Positions 20,829-31,641 of a stretch of 64,000 nt of DNA are shown piece after piece. Each line of letters opens with the position of its first letter. Positions within the stretch are counted from its first letter, which is position 1. The position numbers were made by a program, and so were the translations under genes. Origin of the DNA: Euphorbia lathyris (lineage: Eukaryota; Streptophyta; Magnoliopsida; Malpighiales; Euphorbiaceae); contig NC_088914.1 of NCBI RefSeq assembly GCF_963576675.1, forward strand, positions 84,442,441 to 84,506,440. Direction: 5' to 3'. The notes beneath the pieces were generated by a model. That model was given only the letters and a program-made list of their open reading frames with translations. It searched no databases and was not told the DNA's origin.

Positions 20829-22520
20829 ATGACACAAAGCTTATTTCACAATTGGAATATCCTACGTGGTATGAATTCTAATCTAATAATTTTACTACCA
20901 GAGATTACTAGGGCAACACATGTGGAGCAATACCGACTGATTGTCATGAGTAACTTCTCATTTAAGATAGTTTTTAAAATCCTTGTTGATAGGCTGGAAA
21001 CTGTAACTTTTAAAATAATCTCGCATAAATAATTTGGGTTTCTTCGAGATAGGAATATTCATCATTGTATAGCTGCGTCCTCTAAAGGGATAAATATGTT
21101 GGAAAATCAGTTTTTCAGGGGTACATGACATTGAAAATTGACATAAAAAAGGCATATGACACACTTGACTAGAACTTCTTGTTAGTAGTAATGGAAGCGA
21201 TGGGTTTCTCCCTAGGGTTCAGAGAATGGATCTTAAATGTCATCCTCCAGAATCTCCGTGCTTATAAGGGGCAGAACTATGGGCTACTTTAACTACTTTA
21301 GAGGGGTGAGACAAGAATATCCTATCTCCATATTTCTTTTTAGCATTTTAGAGGACTTTTTCAGTCCTTGGCTGCACAAACTGGAAGTATATGGCTTATT
21401 TTCTCCAATAAGGTATGGCTAAGGCACAACCTTCCCTATTCAATTACTCTATGAAGATGACATGCTACTCTCCGGTCATGCCACAACCTGTAACATGAAA
21501 AGCATCAAGGACCTTTTTTTTTATCTTCTATGAATCAGTTTCAAGGCAGTGTGTAAGCTAGGATAAATCTGCAATCTATTTTGGAGTAACCTTCACTCAC
21601 ATGAGGGCCAATTTCCTTGTAGGTCTAGTTGGGATTCAGATGGGGTTTCAGCCACTAAATTATTGGGAGTTCCTTTATTCATTGGTTCCCCGAGGACACG
21701 ATATCTTTGCTCGTTGGTTGATCAAGTGGTTAGCAAGTTTAGTAAATGGAAATGATCGACACTCTCCAGAGTGGGGCATTTGACATTAATTAACTACACA
21801 ATCGCTGGCTCTCTAGTTTACTCATTCTTGGTTTACAAATAACCGGTTGCACTTATCAAATATCTGAACAGAAACATTCAGAACTTCCTTTGGACGGGTT
21901 GCACTTCAGACAAAACAATGGTCATTGCGTTGTGGCGCTACTACTGCTAGCAGCAGAAAAAGGGTGACCTAGGCATGCATTTTTTTTTTGTTGAACTTCA
22001 ATATCACTATCTTGGGGAAATTAGCTTGGAATTTAATTTCGAAGGGCTCGTTTATCACCGACTTACTCAAGAAATGGTTCCTGACACGCATGGGGTACCA
22101 AAAGGTACTACTCCTCATAGGGCTATTTTGCATTTCCAATCTCTAATTCGTTAGCAACAAATAGTTGAGCTCAAAGAAGTTATTTTTGCAATTGATATTG
22201 CTTGGGAAAAGGGATGAAGGAAACTCTAGATTGAGTGTGATGCAGTTTATGTAGTCAACCTAATCAAACACAGGTCTGCAGAAGTTCTATTGTCTATTAA
22301 GCAAGACTGAGTACTTACTTGCAAGGTTCAGATTAACTGCTACTTCCATAATCTGGTATCCACAGCGCCAATTTCATTTTAGATGACTCCAATGGCATGT
22401 AGCAATTTTATTTTAGATAATTTCATTCTTCCATTCTTTGTAAACTCTATTTTCTTTTATTTATTTAATTCTTTTTGGATGTAACACTTTTGAGATGCCA
22501 ACCTAGTTGGGATGCTTTGT
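20829..22520 (+). mobile_element. Heavily degenerate LINE, second family
   Basis: Plus-strand traces in order: an RT segment (YRLIVMSNFSFKIVFKILVDRL), MKIDIKKAYDTLD, FREWILNVILQNLR, a GVRQ-like trace, a KYLGVPL-region equivalent near 21650-21760, NIQNFLWTG, then RNase H traces (ELKEVIFAIDIAWEKG, IECDAVYVVNLI). It ends with CCAACCTAGTTGGGATG at 22499-22515, a tail also present in copies D and E. Many stops and indels mark it as old. Confidence 0.7.
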
Positions 22521-22835
22521 TTCGGTTCTTGCTAGCCTCTCGCTTTTACTCTTTTTTTTTTTTAAAATTTTTCTTAATATGCTTTTTACCTGTTGATTTT
22601 TCTAAGTTGATAAGTAGCTATATAATATATCTTATATTTCTATTAATGTATATATATATAAATAAATTTTAAATTTCGTTTGTTACACGAGTCTAAAACT
22701 AGTTAACTTCGACTAATAAATAATGGATTTAATTAAAACAATATACTAATAAATTTATTTTAATATACGAAACGATATAAATTTAATCTTAAGATTTTCA
22801 AACAAGATCAATTTTATTATATATAATAGAAAATT
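22521..22835. other. AT-rich spacer
   Basis: Contains a short TA run (about 22649-22660). No gene. Because LINE copy B inserted at 22852/28737, this stretch was once directly upstream of the gene starting at 29073. Confidence 0.5.
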
Positions 22836-22896
22836 TGAACGAGAGTTATTTTTTTTTTTGGTAAGAAGGGAAGAAAAAAAACAAACAAACAAAAAC

Positions 22897-25800
22897 CTAA
22901 CCCGGGATCAGTCTAGGAAGACTGACCCCAATCCTATCCTCAAGAAGAGAAGGTAACCGAAAAGAAGGAGGAACGGAAAGGGTAGAAACACCTAACATCC
23001 CCCCATGCCCAGCAACTGCCAAGCGATCCGCCACGCGGTTTTGCTCCCTATAAATATGGGAGAAGGTAAGAGAATCGAAGGCAGTACGAAGCCTCAAGAT
23101 GGCTTTAATGAGATTCTGACTCTTAAGACAAACAGCCTGTCTATCCGAAATCCTGTTGATAGCCTCCAAATTGTCAGACTCCACCGAAAGTCTTTTAACA
23201 CCCATGCGAATGGCGAGTTTAATGCCAGACAAGATCCCCCAGAGCTCTGCAGTAAAGGAGGAGCCCGTACCTAAGTTATGGGTAAACCCAGCCAGCCAGG
23301 CGCCACCAGCATCCCGAAGAACTCCACCAGCAGCAATTCTGCCATTACTAAGGCATGAGCCATCCGTATTCAACTTGACAACCCCTTCCCTGGGCTTCCT
23401 CCAACCAACTAACTGGACCTCTTTAACCGGGGAGGGGTGAACCAGGGGCTCTCCTTCAAAACTCTTTGTAATAACAGAGAGTTTTTTCGAGAAGTAAAAC
23501 CGGAGGTCAGGAATAAAGACAGTCTTCTCAGCAAATAACTCTTCATTCCTCCATTTCCATATTTGGTGACAAATAATAGCAAAGAGAATAGCCCCGTGCT
23601 CCATACTGGCCAACAAATTCCCATTAACGCCTTCAGAGAACCAGTCAATATCAGAGAACCCCATAAAGGAAGGAAGGATGTGGTGAGGAAGGACCCCTTC
23701 CCAAACCTTTCTACTATTCGGGCAATCCCTCAAAGCATGGCACAAGGTTTCCACATGGCCGCTGCATCTGCTACAGGCACCAGATACAGCCAAGTGCCTT
23801 CTGTGTCTATCTGCATTCGTGAGGAGCCTGTCTTTGACTCCCAGCCATAGGAAACTCCTAATGCGGTAGGGGACTTTGAGGGCCCAAATGGACTTCCAAA
23901 TTTCCAAGGGAGGATCAGCCCTATTAGGGGTAAAAGCTTCATAGGCCGATTTGCAAGAATAAGAACCATTATTAGTCAAGGCCCAGCAGTGTCTGTCCTT
24001 ATCCTCCTCCTGATTACTAATCTTCACACCTCTAATATTAAGGAGGGTCTCCAGGCTAAGAAAGGAGTCGAACTTAGACCAGATCCAGTCTCCCTCCGAG
24101 TCCACCACATCAGCAATTCTCCAGGAGAGGAGATCATTCGGCGGAGGGGCGATGCACACCTCAATCAATGGTTTGTCACCAATCCAGGTGTCATACCAGA
24201 AACTAATGGATCTCCCATTACCCACCTCCAAGCCAATCCCCGTACAGAACTCAGCAAAAACAGCACTAAGCCCTTTCCAGAGGAAGGAACAGCTGACAAC
24301 CCTCTCCTTCGGGCCACCAAAGATTCTATCTTTCCTATACTTGCCGCACAGAAGACGAACCCAAAGGGAGGAGGGGGATTGCCACATTCTCCAAAGAAGC
24401 TTCATTAACAGGACTTTATTATTGTCCTTAGCTTGCCTTATACCAAGACCCCCCCTGCTCTTAGGCTGGCAGGCTTCCTTCCAAGGGACCAGGTGAATCT
24501 TCCTCCCATCCCCAGACTCTCCCCACAGAAAACGCCGATTAATTTTATCAAGGTCGTTGAGGACCGGCTCAGGGAGCTTACAGGCTTGCATGATGTGATT
24601 TGGAGCAGCGCAGTTGATAGACTGGATTAAAGTAAGGCGACCTGCAAGTGAAAGAGAATTAGCTTTCCAGCTAGCACACAAACCGTTAGATTTGTCCAAA
24701 ATGTCTTTAAAAGAGGCTTTGGACACCCTGTCACTATGAAGAGGGACCCCAAGGTATTTCCCAAACGATTGAGTCAGGGGAATGCCAGACATCTCACTCA
24801 GTCTTCTACACAAGCTATTATCCATATTCTTGGAACAAAGCATACGGGATTTATGGATGTTAATCTTCTGGCCAGAAGCCTCACAAAAGCAGTCGAGGAT
24901 ATCCATCACAGCCTTAATTTGTTCCTCATTACCCTCCACAAAAAGCATGACATCATCAGCAAAGAGTAAATGGGTAACAGGGGGGCAATGTCTGTTGATG
25001 GAAACAGGGTGGAGAGTCCCTTTGCTCACCGCCTCTTGGATCAGGTGAGACAATCTTTCCATGGCAATAACAAAAAGGAAGGGGCTCATAGGATCCCCTT
25101 GACGAATACCCCTGGATGGAGAGAACTCATCCGACATATCCCCATTGATCATAACCTGGAAAACAGGAGAGGAGATACACTTTCCAATCAAATTCCTCCA
25201 GTTCTCCGGGATACCAGCTTTGGCTAAACTATCCAGAAGAAAGCTCCAGTTCAACCTATCATAGGCTTTCTCCAGATCCAGCTTGAGAGCCACGATCCCT
25301 TTCTTGCCTTTCTTAATCTTCATAGAATGGACAACCTCCTGGGCAATAACAACGTTATCCATCAATTGTCTTCTAGGAACAAAGCTCCCTTGATTTTGGC
25401 TGATAATATCCGGAAGGATCTTCCGGATTCTATTAGCCACAATCTTAGTAATAGCTTTATACAAGACATTACAAAGACTGATGGGTCTCATCTGGAGAAA
25501 GGAAGAAGGCTTGGCAACCTTAGGAATCAAGACAAGGAGGGTTTTATTAACCAAACTGATATCGTTCGAACCACCAAAGACACCTAACACAAAGCTGTAT
25601 ATACCCTCTTTAACAGTGTCCCAGTGTTTATGATAGAAACTAGCGGGGATACCATCAATACCAGGAGCCTTAGTGGAACCGATGCTGGAGAAGGCCAGAT
25701 CAATCTCTTTAAGCTCAATGGGATGGAAAGCATTATTAATAGCATCCTCCCCCAAACGAGGAAAGGAAATGCCAGAGTGAGCACTCTCTAGGTCCACAGT

Positions 25801-26997
25801 TTCCTCTCTGAACAGGTCCTTGTAGAAATCAAGGGCAAGGCGCCGAATGTCCTCCTCCTCAAAAATCCACTCACCACTGGCGTCTTTAATAGCCTCGATC
25901 CTATTTCGCTGTCTCCTAATGATCGTTGAGAGGTGGAAAAACCTGGTATTCCGGTCCCCGTCTTGAATCCAAGCCTTCCTAGATTTCTGGAACCACAGAA
26001 GCTCTTCCTGTCTAAGCACAGCTTCCAACTCGTTCTGAAGAGCTCTTAGGTGACCATTCAGGCTATGATCAAAACGAACCTCCAAGCAACGCTGAACACC
26101 TTCCATTCTCCTCAAGAGTTTATTCTTCCTCCTGATAATATGACCAAAAGTATTTTTATTCCAAACAGCCACATTCCTCCTGAATTCCTCAGTAGCGAGG
26201 AGAACATCAGAGTGGGGATGCCAATTGCTTTTAACGAAATCCTTAAACTCGGGGTGAGACTCCCAAGCCACCAGATACCTAAAAGGTCTATTACCTTTCA
26301 GCCGATTTCCTTTGACCAAATTAATGAGGATAGGGCAATGGTCTGAGTGACGGAAAGGGAGATTAAGTACCTTGACCTCAGAAAACCTATAAATCGCTGC
26401 AACATTAGCGTACACCTTATCCAACCTAACAAACACACTATTCCTTTTCCAGGTAAATTTGTGGCCAGCAGCACCCAGGTCCGAAAGCCCGCACATATCC
26501 ATACTTTGCTTATGATTAAGACACCGGTTCACATAATGATTACCCCCTCCTCTCTGATCACTCAAGAGGGCAATGTCATTAAAATCCCCGGCAACCAACC
26601 ACGCCTCCACCATGTTAGAGCTAAAAGAATGAAGGATCTCCCACAGCCTTCTTCGGTTAGTCGAAACAGGATCAGCATAGACGAAGGTAATAAAGAAGGA
26701 TTTATTACCCGGGTAACACACCTTACTATGGATGAATTGACTGTCCATAGTAACAATATCAATATTGACTTGACCTGGCTTCCAAAAGAGCCAAATCCCC
26801 CCTGCCCGGCCAGTAGCCTCCGACCTGATGCAATTCCAATTCTTAAACTTTCTAACCACCTCATCTGCTTTGGCTCCACTAACCTTGGTCTCAAGAAGGA
26901 CAAAGCAGGAAGGGTTAAACTGTTTAATGAGATCATTGACATGAATGCGGGTAGCCTTGCTCGCCGCACCTCTAACATTCCAAACGAAGAAGTCCAT
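22897..26997 (-). CDS. LINE ORF2 protein, intact (endonuclease-RT-RNase H)
   Basis: 1366 residues, uninterrupted. Residues 1-230 are an apurinic-type endonuclease (NVRG, LLETKV with Glu36, GDFND at 137-141, SDHCPI at 218-223). Residues 430-720 are the reverse transcriptase (KAPGIDG, RPISLCN, LDLEKAYD, GIRQGDPMSP, FADD at 679-682). About 1010-1100 is the zinc-binding domain (CSRC...HALRDC). Residues 1208-1330 are RNase H with Asp1212, Glu1251, Asp1275 and Asp1324. The protein nicks target DNA and primes reverse transcription on it. The start ATG gives the expected MDFFVWNVRG N-terminus. All catalytic residues I can identify are present, so this ORF2 may be functional. Expression is not shown by the sequence. 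Confidence 0.93.
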   Translation of the reverse strand: MDFFVWNVRGAASKATRIHVNDLIKQFNPSCFVLLETKVSGAKADEVVRKFKNWNCIRSEATGRAGGIWLFWKPGQVNIDIVTMDSQFIHSKVCYPGNKSFFITFVYADPVSTNRRRLWEILHSFSSNMVEAWLVAGDFNDIALLSDQRGGGNHYVNRCLNHKQSMDMCGLSDLGAAGHKFTWKRNSVFVRLDKVYANVAAIYRFSEVKVLNLPFRHSDHCPILINLVKGNRLKGNRPFRYLVAWESHPEFKDFVKSNWHPHSDVLLATEEFRRNVAVWNKNTFGHIIRRKNKLLRRMEGVQRCLEVRFDHSLNGHLRALQNELEAVLRQEELLWFQKSRKAWIQDGDRNTRFFHLSTIIRRQRNRIEAIKDASGEWIFEEEDIRRLALDFYKDLFREETVDLESAHSGISFPRLGEDAINNAFHPIELKEIDLAFSSIGSTKAPGIDGIPASFYHKHWDTVKEGIYSFVLGVFGGSNDISLVNKTLLVLIPKVAKPSSFLQMRPISLCNVLYKAITKIVANRIRKILPDIISQNQGSFVPRRQLMDNVVIAQEVVHSMKIKKGKKGIVALKLDLEKAYDRLNWSFLLDSLAKAGIPENWRNLIGKCISSPVFQVMINGDMSDEFSPSRGIRQGDPMSPFLFVIAMERLSHLIQEAVSKGTLHPVSINRHCPPVTHLLFADDVMLFVEGNEEQIKAVMDILDCFCEASGQKINIHKSRMLCSKNMDNSLCRRLSEMSGIPLTQSFGKYLGVPLHSDRVSKASFKDILDKSNGLCASWKANSLSLAGRLTLIQSINCAAPNHIMQACKLPEPVLNDLDKINRRFLWGESGDGRKIHLVPWKEACQPKSRGGLGIRQAKDNNKVLLMKLLWRMWQSPSSLWVRLLCGKYRKDRIFGGPKERVVSCSFLWKGLSAVFAEFCTGIGLEVGNGRSISFWYDTWIGDKPLIEVCIAPPPNDLLSWRIADVVDSEGDWIWSKFDSFLSLETLLNIRGVKISNQEEDKDRHCWALTNNGSYSCKSAYEAFTPNRADPPLEIWKSIWALKVPYRIRSFLWLGVKDRLLTNADRHRRHLAVSGACSRCSGHVETLCHALRDCPNSRKVWEGVLPHHILPSFMGFSDIDWFSEGVNGNLLASMEHGAILFAIICHQIWKWRNEELFAEKTVFIPDLRFYFSKKLSVITKSFEGEPLVHPSPVKEVQLVGWRKPREGVVKLNTDGSCLSNGRIAAGGVLRDAGGAWLAGFTHNLGTGSSFTAELWGILSGIKLAIRMGVKRLSVESDNLEAINRISDRQAVCLKSQNLIKAILRLRTAFDSLTFSHIYREQNRVADRLAVAGHGGMLGVSTLSVPPSFRLPSLLEDRIGVSLPRLIPG

Positions 26998-27030
26998 CAG
27001 AGGGGGAGACTACAGACGCAGGCCCAAACC

Positions 27031-28688
27031 CTAGATCAGGTATTTGTTTGGGGCTCCGGAGAGCCTAGAGGCGGTCCCAGAAGGACCCCTTTTATCCAAA
27101 GAATTCAAACCATGAAGGTTCTTTTTAGGTTTCCCTTTGGGATTCTTCATGTTTAACTTACTCACTCCTATAGTCTTACCAATAGGAGCATCAACAGGAG
27201 GATGTAGAGTACTCGCCTCCCTACTCAAACCCTTCCCAGCTGACAGGATAGACTGGAGAATCTCTTTGCCTTTAGCAGAAGCATTAGAGACAAAGAGAGG
27301 ATTAATAGAATTACCTAGACTAGAGGCATGCTCTACCGACTCCAGACCAGGCATGCTTAAATCAATCTGCTTATCAGAAGGATCCGAGTCTTGATCTTCC
27401 TCCATAGACAAAACACCGAACCTTGACCCGGAACCCGAAGCTGAGTCCACTCCAGTCTCAATCCCCTTCTTAATATCCGGGGGTCTGACCTTGATCTCAG
27501 GAGCAATCTGGAGAGTAGTCATCTTCGTACTGATATCTGGTGAATGATTAGCATTAACATTAGCCCGTGGCTTCCTTCTCACTGGCCTCTTGGCAAGCAT
27601 CCATGGGCCAAAGCTCCTTACTTCCCCTTGACTCTTCTCAGCTTCGCCTATGATAGGTTGCACCAACTCCTCCACGTCCTTCCTCCTCTTAGGACAACCC
27701 TCAAGGGTATGGCCAAACATACCACATTCATAGCAGATGTTGTGTATACCTTCATATTCAATATGATAGACCTTGTTTTAAGTACAGAACTGAGAAAGAA
27801 GAGGCTTAGCGAGATCAATATCGATACAGACCCTGGCAAACTTGCCTCTCACTGCCCCAATGGTAGTCTTATCAACATGGTGGACTTTCCCAACAAGGCT
27901 ACCAATCTTGTTCAGGAACCTATCACTGTAGTATTCAAGAGGTAGGCCCGGGAACCTAACCCAAGTAAGGATCCTGTTAACAGAGCAATCATGGGGATCA
28001 AAATTTGGGACCCAAGGTCTCAGAGCCAACACATGATTGGAGATAATATACGGACCACCATTCACAACAGCATTGAAATCCTCAGCCCTTGTGAATTTAA
28101 TGACATAATAGTCATTTTCAAGGTCTGTGATAGTAACCTTTCCTTTCTTTGCCCATTGAGCCTGGATCCTCTGGGCAAAATAATTGAAACTGATCCTTTT
28201 CCCCAACACAGTGACGATTAACGCCAATTTCCACTTCGATCTCATGACCCGCTTGTCATCTGAGGACAGCCGGATCCTAGGACACAGCGGGTTATCAGGC
28301 TCTCCATCCTCAGAATCGGAATCAGAGAGAAAATCCGGGAATCATTCTCAAAAGCATCCACCTCCATCATGGGATCCTCCTCTGACACCCCTAGCAACTT
28401 ATCCCTCCAGGAGGGGCCTCCCAAATCCACGGAAACTTCCGCTTGAGCGGCTTGCGTAGTCTGTGCGGCTTGCGCGGCCTGCGCGGCCAACGAAAGTCGC
28501 ACGGCATGCTCATCCTGCTGGGGAGAGACGGCCGGTACTCCTTGTGGCCCAAGCACCGGAAGCGGCCCTCTAACTCCGGAATCATACGCGCGTCCCTCCG
28601 CGAAAAACGAGTCCAAGGCCGCGGCCGCGGCACCAACACCTTCCAGCCCCCGATCGGCCGCCGCATCCCTAGAAGCCCCCAACGGCAC
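27031..28688 (-). pseudogene. LINE ORF1 of copy B (RNA-binding protein, broken)
   Basis: Three segments. 28688-28330 holds an Ala-rich N-terminus ending in the SWRDKLLG motif that precedes DUF4283 in plant LINE ORF1. 28245-27778 is the DUF4283 RNA-binding domain (FARVCIDIDLAKPL near its end). 27775-27031 holds the zinc knuckle (CYECGMFGHTLEGC) and a basic tail. A frameshift near 28330 separates the first two, and a TAA near 27776-27778 separates the last two. I see no ATG before the first segment; its longest frame would start at GTG. The product would normally coat the LINE RNA. The breaks mean this copy would need ORF1 from elsewhere. Confidence 0.82.
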
Positions 28689-28753
28689 CGACGCACCCCT
28701 AGCACCCCCGTGTTGTACCTATTTTTTTTTTTTTAATGAACGAGAGTTATTTT

Positions 28754-29072
28754 ACTGTCATGTAACATTTTCCAAACTAAATATTAAAAGCAATTGATGA
28801 GAAATCAACAAACATTTCGCCACGTCAAATAGGTGGACCCCACACGAATGATACCTCTTCAATTCATTCCTTCTTTCTTCTTTCCCGATCAGCCCACAGA
28901 TTCAAAATTTCCCAAAACTTAAATACAAAAAGAAAACAAGCAAATCCTTTTTCAACCCAAATCGAGTTTCTTCTCTGGTTCAAGATCCAATCTGTTTCTT
29001 TCTCCCTTCCGGCAACAATAACCGGAAAAAGATCCCAACTTGGAATTGTAATTGTTCAGTAGGTAGCGGTGG
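28754..29072 (+). promoter_or_regulatory. Remaining proximal promoter and 5' UTR of the gene at 29073
   Basis: 319 bp between LINE copy B and the start codon. C/T-rich 5' UTR-like sequence (TTCTTTCTTCTTTCCC and similar) precedes the ATG. No clear TATA box. The ancestral upstream DNA is now displaced to the left of 22836. Confidence 0.4.
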
Positions 29073-29757
29073 ATGGCAAGAGCCAACAAATATAGCTCCA
29101 TTAACTTCAACCATATCTATGAAAAATCCTCTAATTCTTCCAACAACCAATCCAAACAGCCTCCTTCTTCTTCTCCTGGTTTATATTCTGTAATTTCATC
29201 TCCAAATGCTTACAAAAACCACTTTTCTTCTAATGGGGCTCAGGGCCGTATGCTCGTTCTGACCCGACCTTCCCCCAAACCTGTTCCCTCAATCGCCGCC
29301 GCTACCGCTCCTCTTTCAACTTCTCCGAAAGCCCCATCGATCCAATCTCAAATTCCGGATAATTCGCACGAATCCGATCTGATTTCTCTCCGTCCTTTGG
29401 GTCGAACAGGGGGTGGTGCTTCTCCCGTTTCTTCTCCGGTTGTGTTGCCGGAGAGGGAGAAAGAAATTGGGGCTTTGGTGGGGTCTCCGAAGACGAATAA
29501 GTTTGTTCCGCCGCATCTGAGACCGGGTTTTGCAGGGAGGGAGGAGAGGCCTGGGCCTGAGGTTTTTAGGGGGAAGGAGCAGAGTCACAGGCCATCACAG
29601 CAGCCACAAGGGCATATTGTGTCTCCGGGTCTGTATGGGGAGGACGGTCGTCCTAAATCAGGTGGTTATGACCGGAGAGGGCAAGGCAGCCAGGATCCGA
29701 TTCTGGTAAATCGTCCCCGATCCAGTGGGAACCGCCCCAATTCACGTGGATGGTATG
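29073..29757 (+). CDS. Conserved plant protein of unknown function, exon 1
   Basis: Starts MARANKYSSINFN at an ATG in good context (GTGGATGGC). The 228-codon exon is Ser/Pro-rich and low in complexity: residues 22-55 Ser-rich, a GRMLVLTRPSPKP stretch near 60-72, SLRPLGRTG near 108-117, and KFVPPHLRPGF near 146-156, then Arg/Gly-rich sequence. The PPHLRPGF motif and SLRPLGRTG block look like conserved islands of a plant family I remember only as uncharacterised. The donor is TATG|GTTCTT; cutting there gives an open junction with exon 2 at 33725, whereas the GTATGG donor four bases earlier would create a stop. Predicted total 259 residues, no signal peptide or membrane segment. Function unknown; the last acidic-basic island is in exon 2. 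Confidence 0.7.
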
Positions 29758-30225
29758 GTTCTTTCCATTCTGAAAATTTTGTTCTTTTCTTTGAGATATA
29801 TGATCCTGTGCTAATACATGTTTCGGTATAGGGTTAGTTCTAATTTCTCATGATCCAACGTTTTTTAGGTTAGTTATTTTATGAAGTGGTCTATTTGCAG
29901 GTAGTTCAATCAGATTTTGACTGGTTAATTCATTTATTATAGTGATGAAGGATTAATGGGTTACAGAATTGAGATCTTAATGTTCTTCTAGGAAATAGAA
30001 TAAGCATATCTGATGGGATTTAGAAATAATTTTACAGCCCAATCTAGAAATAAGAGTTCAAATAAACCTTCTTGGATATTAATTTATATCTGGGTTTGGC
30101 TCATAATCTTTTTCTCTTCTAAGTTCCCATGAGTTTTGAAGTTTTAGTTCTGTGGCGATTTGGATTCCGCGATGCGAAGAAGGTTTGGTTGCATTATTTG
30201 ACTTTATAAGGAATGCTTTGGTTAT

Positions 30226-30333
30226 CTATGTTGCATGGACACTTCTCTTTAGTAGCTTTTCTGCCTTTCATGTCCGTTTCCGTTTCAAAGCTATGTTTTA
30301 GAATTAACATTTTCCGGTGTTCGTGCAACATAG
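30226..30333. mobile_element. Small MITE-like element, intronic copy 1
   Basis: Terminal inverted repeats CTATGTTGCATGGACAC and GTGTTCGTGCAACATAG enclose about 70 bp. A related larger copy lies at 31472-31641 in the same intron. Non-coding. Confidence 0.6.
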
Positions 30334-30837
30334 TTGGTTATCATCAAGTTTATGAGATCATAGTTAGATTTTAGACACCATATTGAGTCTCCTATTGAGG
30401 TATAGCGTGCCAAACCAGTTTGAATGTTGGCACCAGTTTGAATGCAGTTGTTTATCGTGAAAGTTACAATCCGCAACAGAATAAGAATAATGTATTGGCA
30501 AGAATGCTAGAGTTAAGAAATCACTGACATCCTAGATATGAAATATGTTTTTTCTCTTGTGAGAAAAATGAAAGTAGACACTGTAAAATTGTTCTGGGCA
30601 GACTCTATGAAGATGTGAAAATGCTAGACATCCTAACTATTTTGTCCGCTTCTTGCACCTGAGATCAATGGTTAAGGTTTTTGAGGATTATCAAGTTGTT
30701 TTTGTGCAGTTTATTGCTTAGACAATGGAGATTTAAGTTTTGCTTGGGTGTCAGTTTGATGTCGGTAATTAAGAGAGTATGTTATTGTGACTCTCATGAG
30801 CATCAACCTGATTCCTGATTCCCTTACTATATTCTTA

Positions 30838-31138
30838 GGGGGCGGTTGGTTCGGGGTCTTTAGGAATGGAAATGGAAATGGGAGGGTTTCATTCCCTTTG
30901 TTCTTGTTTGTTTTAAAAAAAAAAACCCATTCCCTTTATCCATTTTAGATTATGGGTTTACCCCACTTTAGGTTAAGCCCATTACCCCATGCCCTGTGGG
31001 GAATTGGATTCCCTTTACCCCATTCCCTTTCCTAAACATATCCAAACACATAGGGGAATTAATGCTTATTCCTTTCCTTTCCTTTAGTTTCCCTTTCTTG
31101 ATTCTTTTTCCCTTACCCCTTGTGAACCAAACGCCCCC
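30838..31138. mobile_element. Tourist-like (PIF/Harbinger) MITE
   Basis: 301 bp with inverted ends GGGGGCGGTTGGTTC and GAACCAAACGCCCCC, flanked by TTA on both sides (30835-30837 and 31139-31141). A 3-bp TTA duplication and these ends are typical of Tourist-type elements. Confidence 0.8.
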
Positions 31139-31471
31139 TTAGTGCTCTTTTCTTGACTTAAAATTTCTCGAATTGCTTTTGCTGATTATATTGGTACATT
31201 TATATGACTAATTCCCAAAACAGAACTCTTTATATCTCGTGGTCAAAGGCTTGGAGTTATCAAAGAATGGCTAGGTGTGGAGTGTAATTGAAGGATCAGG
31301 ATTATGGCCTGGATTTTTGATGTGGTGCATTCTAGTGGTCCGTGGACAAATTCCACATTTATACAGGCTGAAATCTGAAGTTATAACAGAACCACACAAG
31401 GATATTTATACTAAAAAGTTGGGTAATGTGAGAATAGGGATATTTGGAGTAAAGAATGAATCTGTGGAAAG

Positions 31472-31641
31472 CTATGTTGCACGGACACTTGTCTTTGGTA
31501 GCGTTTCCGCGTGTCCGTTTCCATGTCCTTGTCTGTGTATATTTTTATTTGAAAGCTATTTTATGACGGTTATGTTTTAGAAATAACGTTTCCGGTGTCC
31601 GTTTCCGTGTCTGTATCCGCTTCCGTGTCCGTGCAACATTG
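31472..31641. mobile_element. Small MITE-like element, intronic copy 2
   Basis: Ends ATGTTGCACGGACAC and GTGTCCGTGCAACAT are perfect over 15 bp (31474-31488 and 31625-31639). The inside repeats the theme GTGTCCGTTTCC. Related to 30226-30333. Confidence 0.65.

Larger units (their letters stand above)
22853..28736 (-). mobile_element. LINE copy B, nearly full length, with 17-bp target duplication
   Basis: Minus strand. 5' end at about 28736 and A-tail at 22853-22859. The duplications TGAACGAGAGTTATTTT at 22836-22852 and 28737-28753 are perfect. It carries ORF1 (broken), a 33-bp gap, then an intact ORF2. This is the L1-type structure of plants. The 5' end starts with an unusual A13 tract preceded by TT, before the GC-rich ORF1 region. 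Whether a few 5' bases are missing cannot be judged from one copy. Confidence 0.95.

Noticed and set aside
26347..27156. 269-codon plus-strand frame
   Set aside because: It is antisense to the intact LINE ORF2 N-terminus and ORF1 end, with no domain. The matching frame in copy A is broken.
31275..31580. 101-codon frame in the intron of the 29073 gene
   Set aside because: It runs through a MITE and has no domain.
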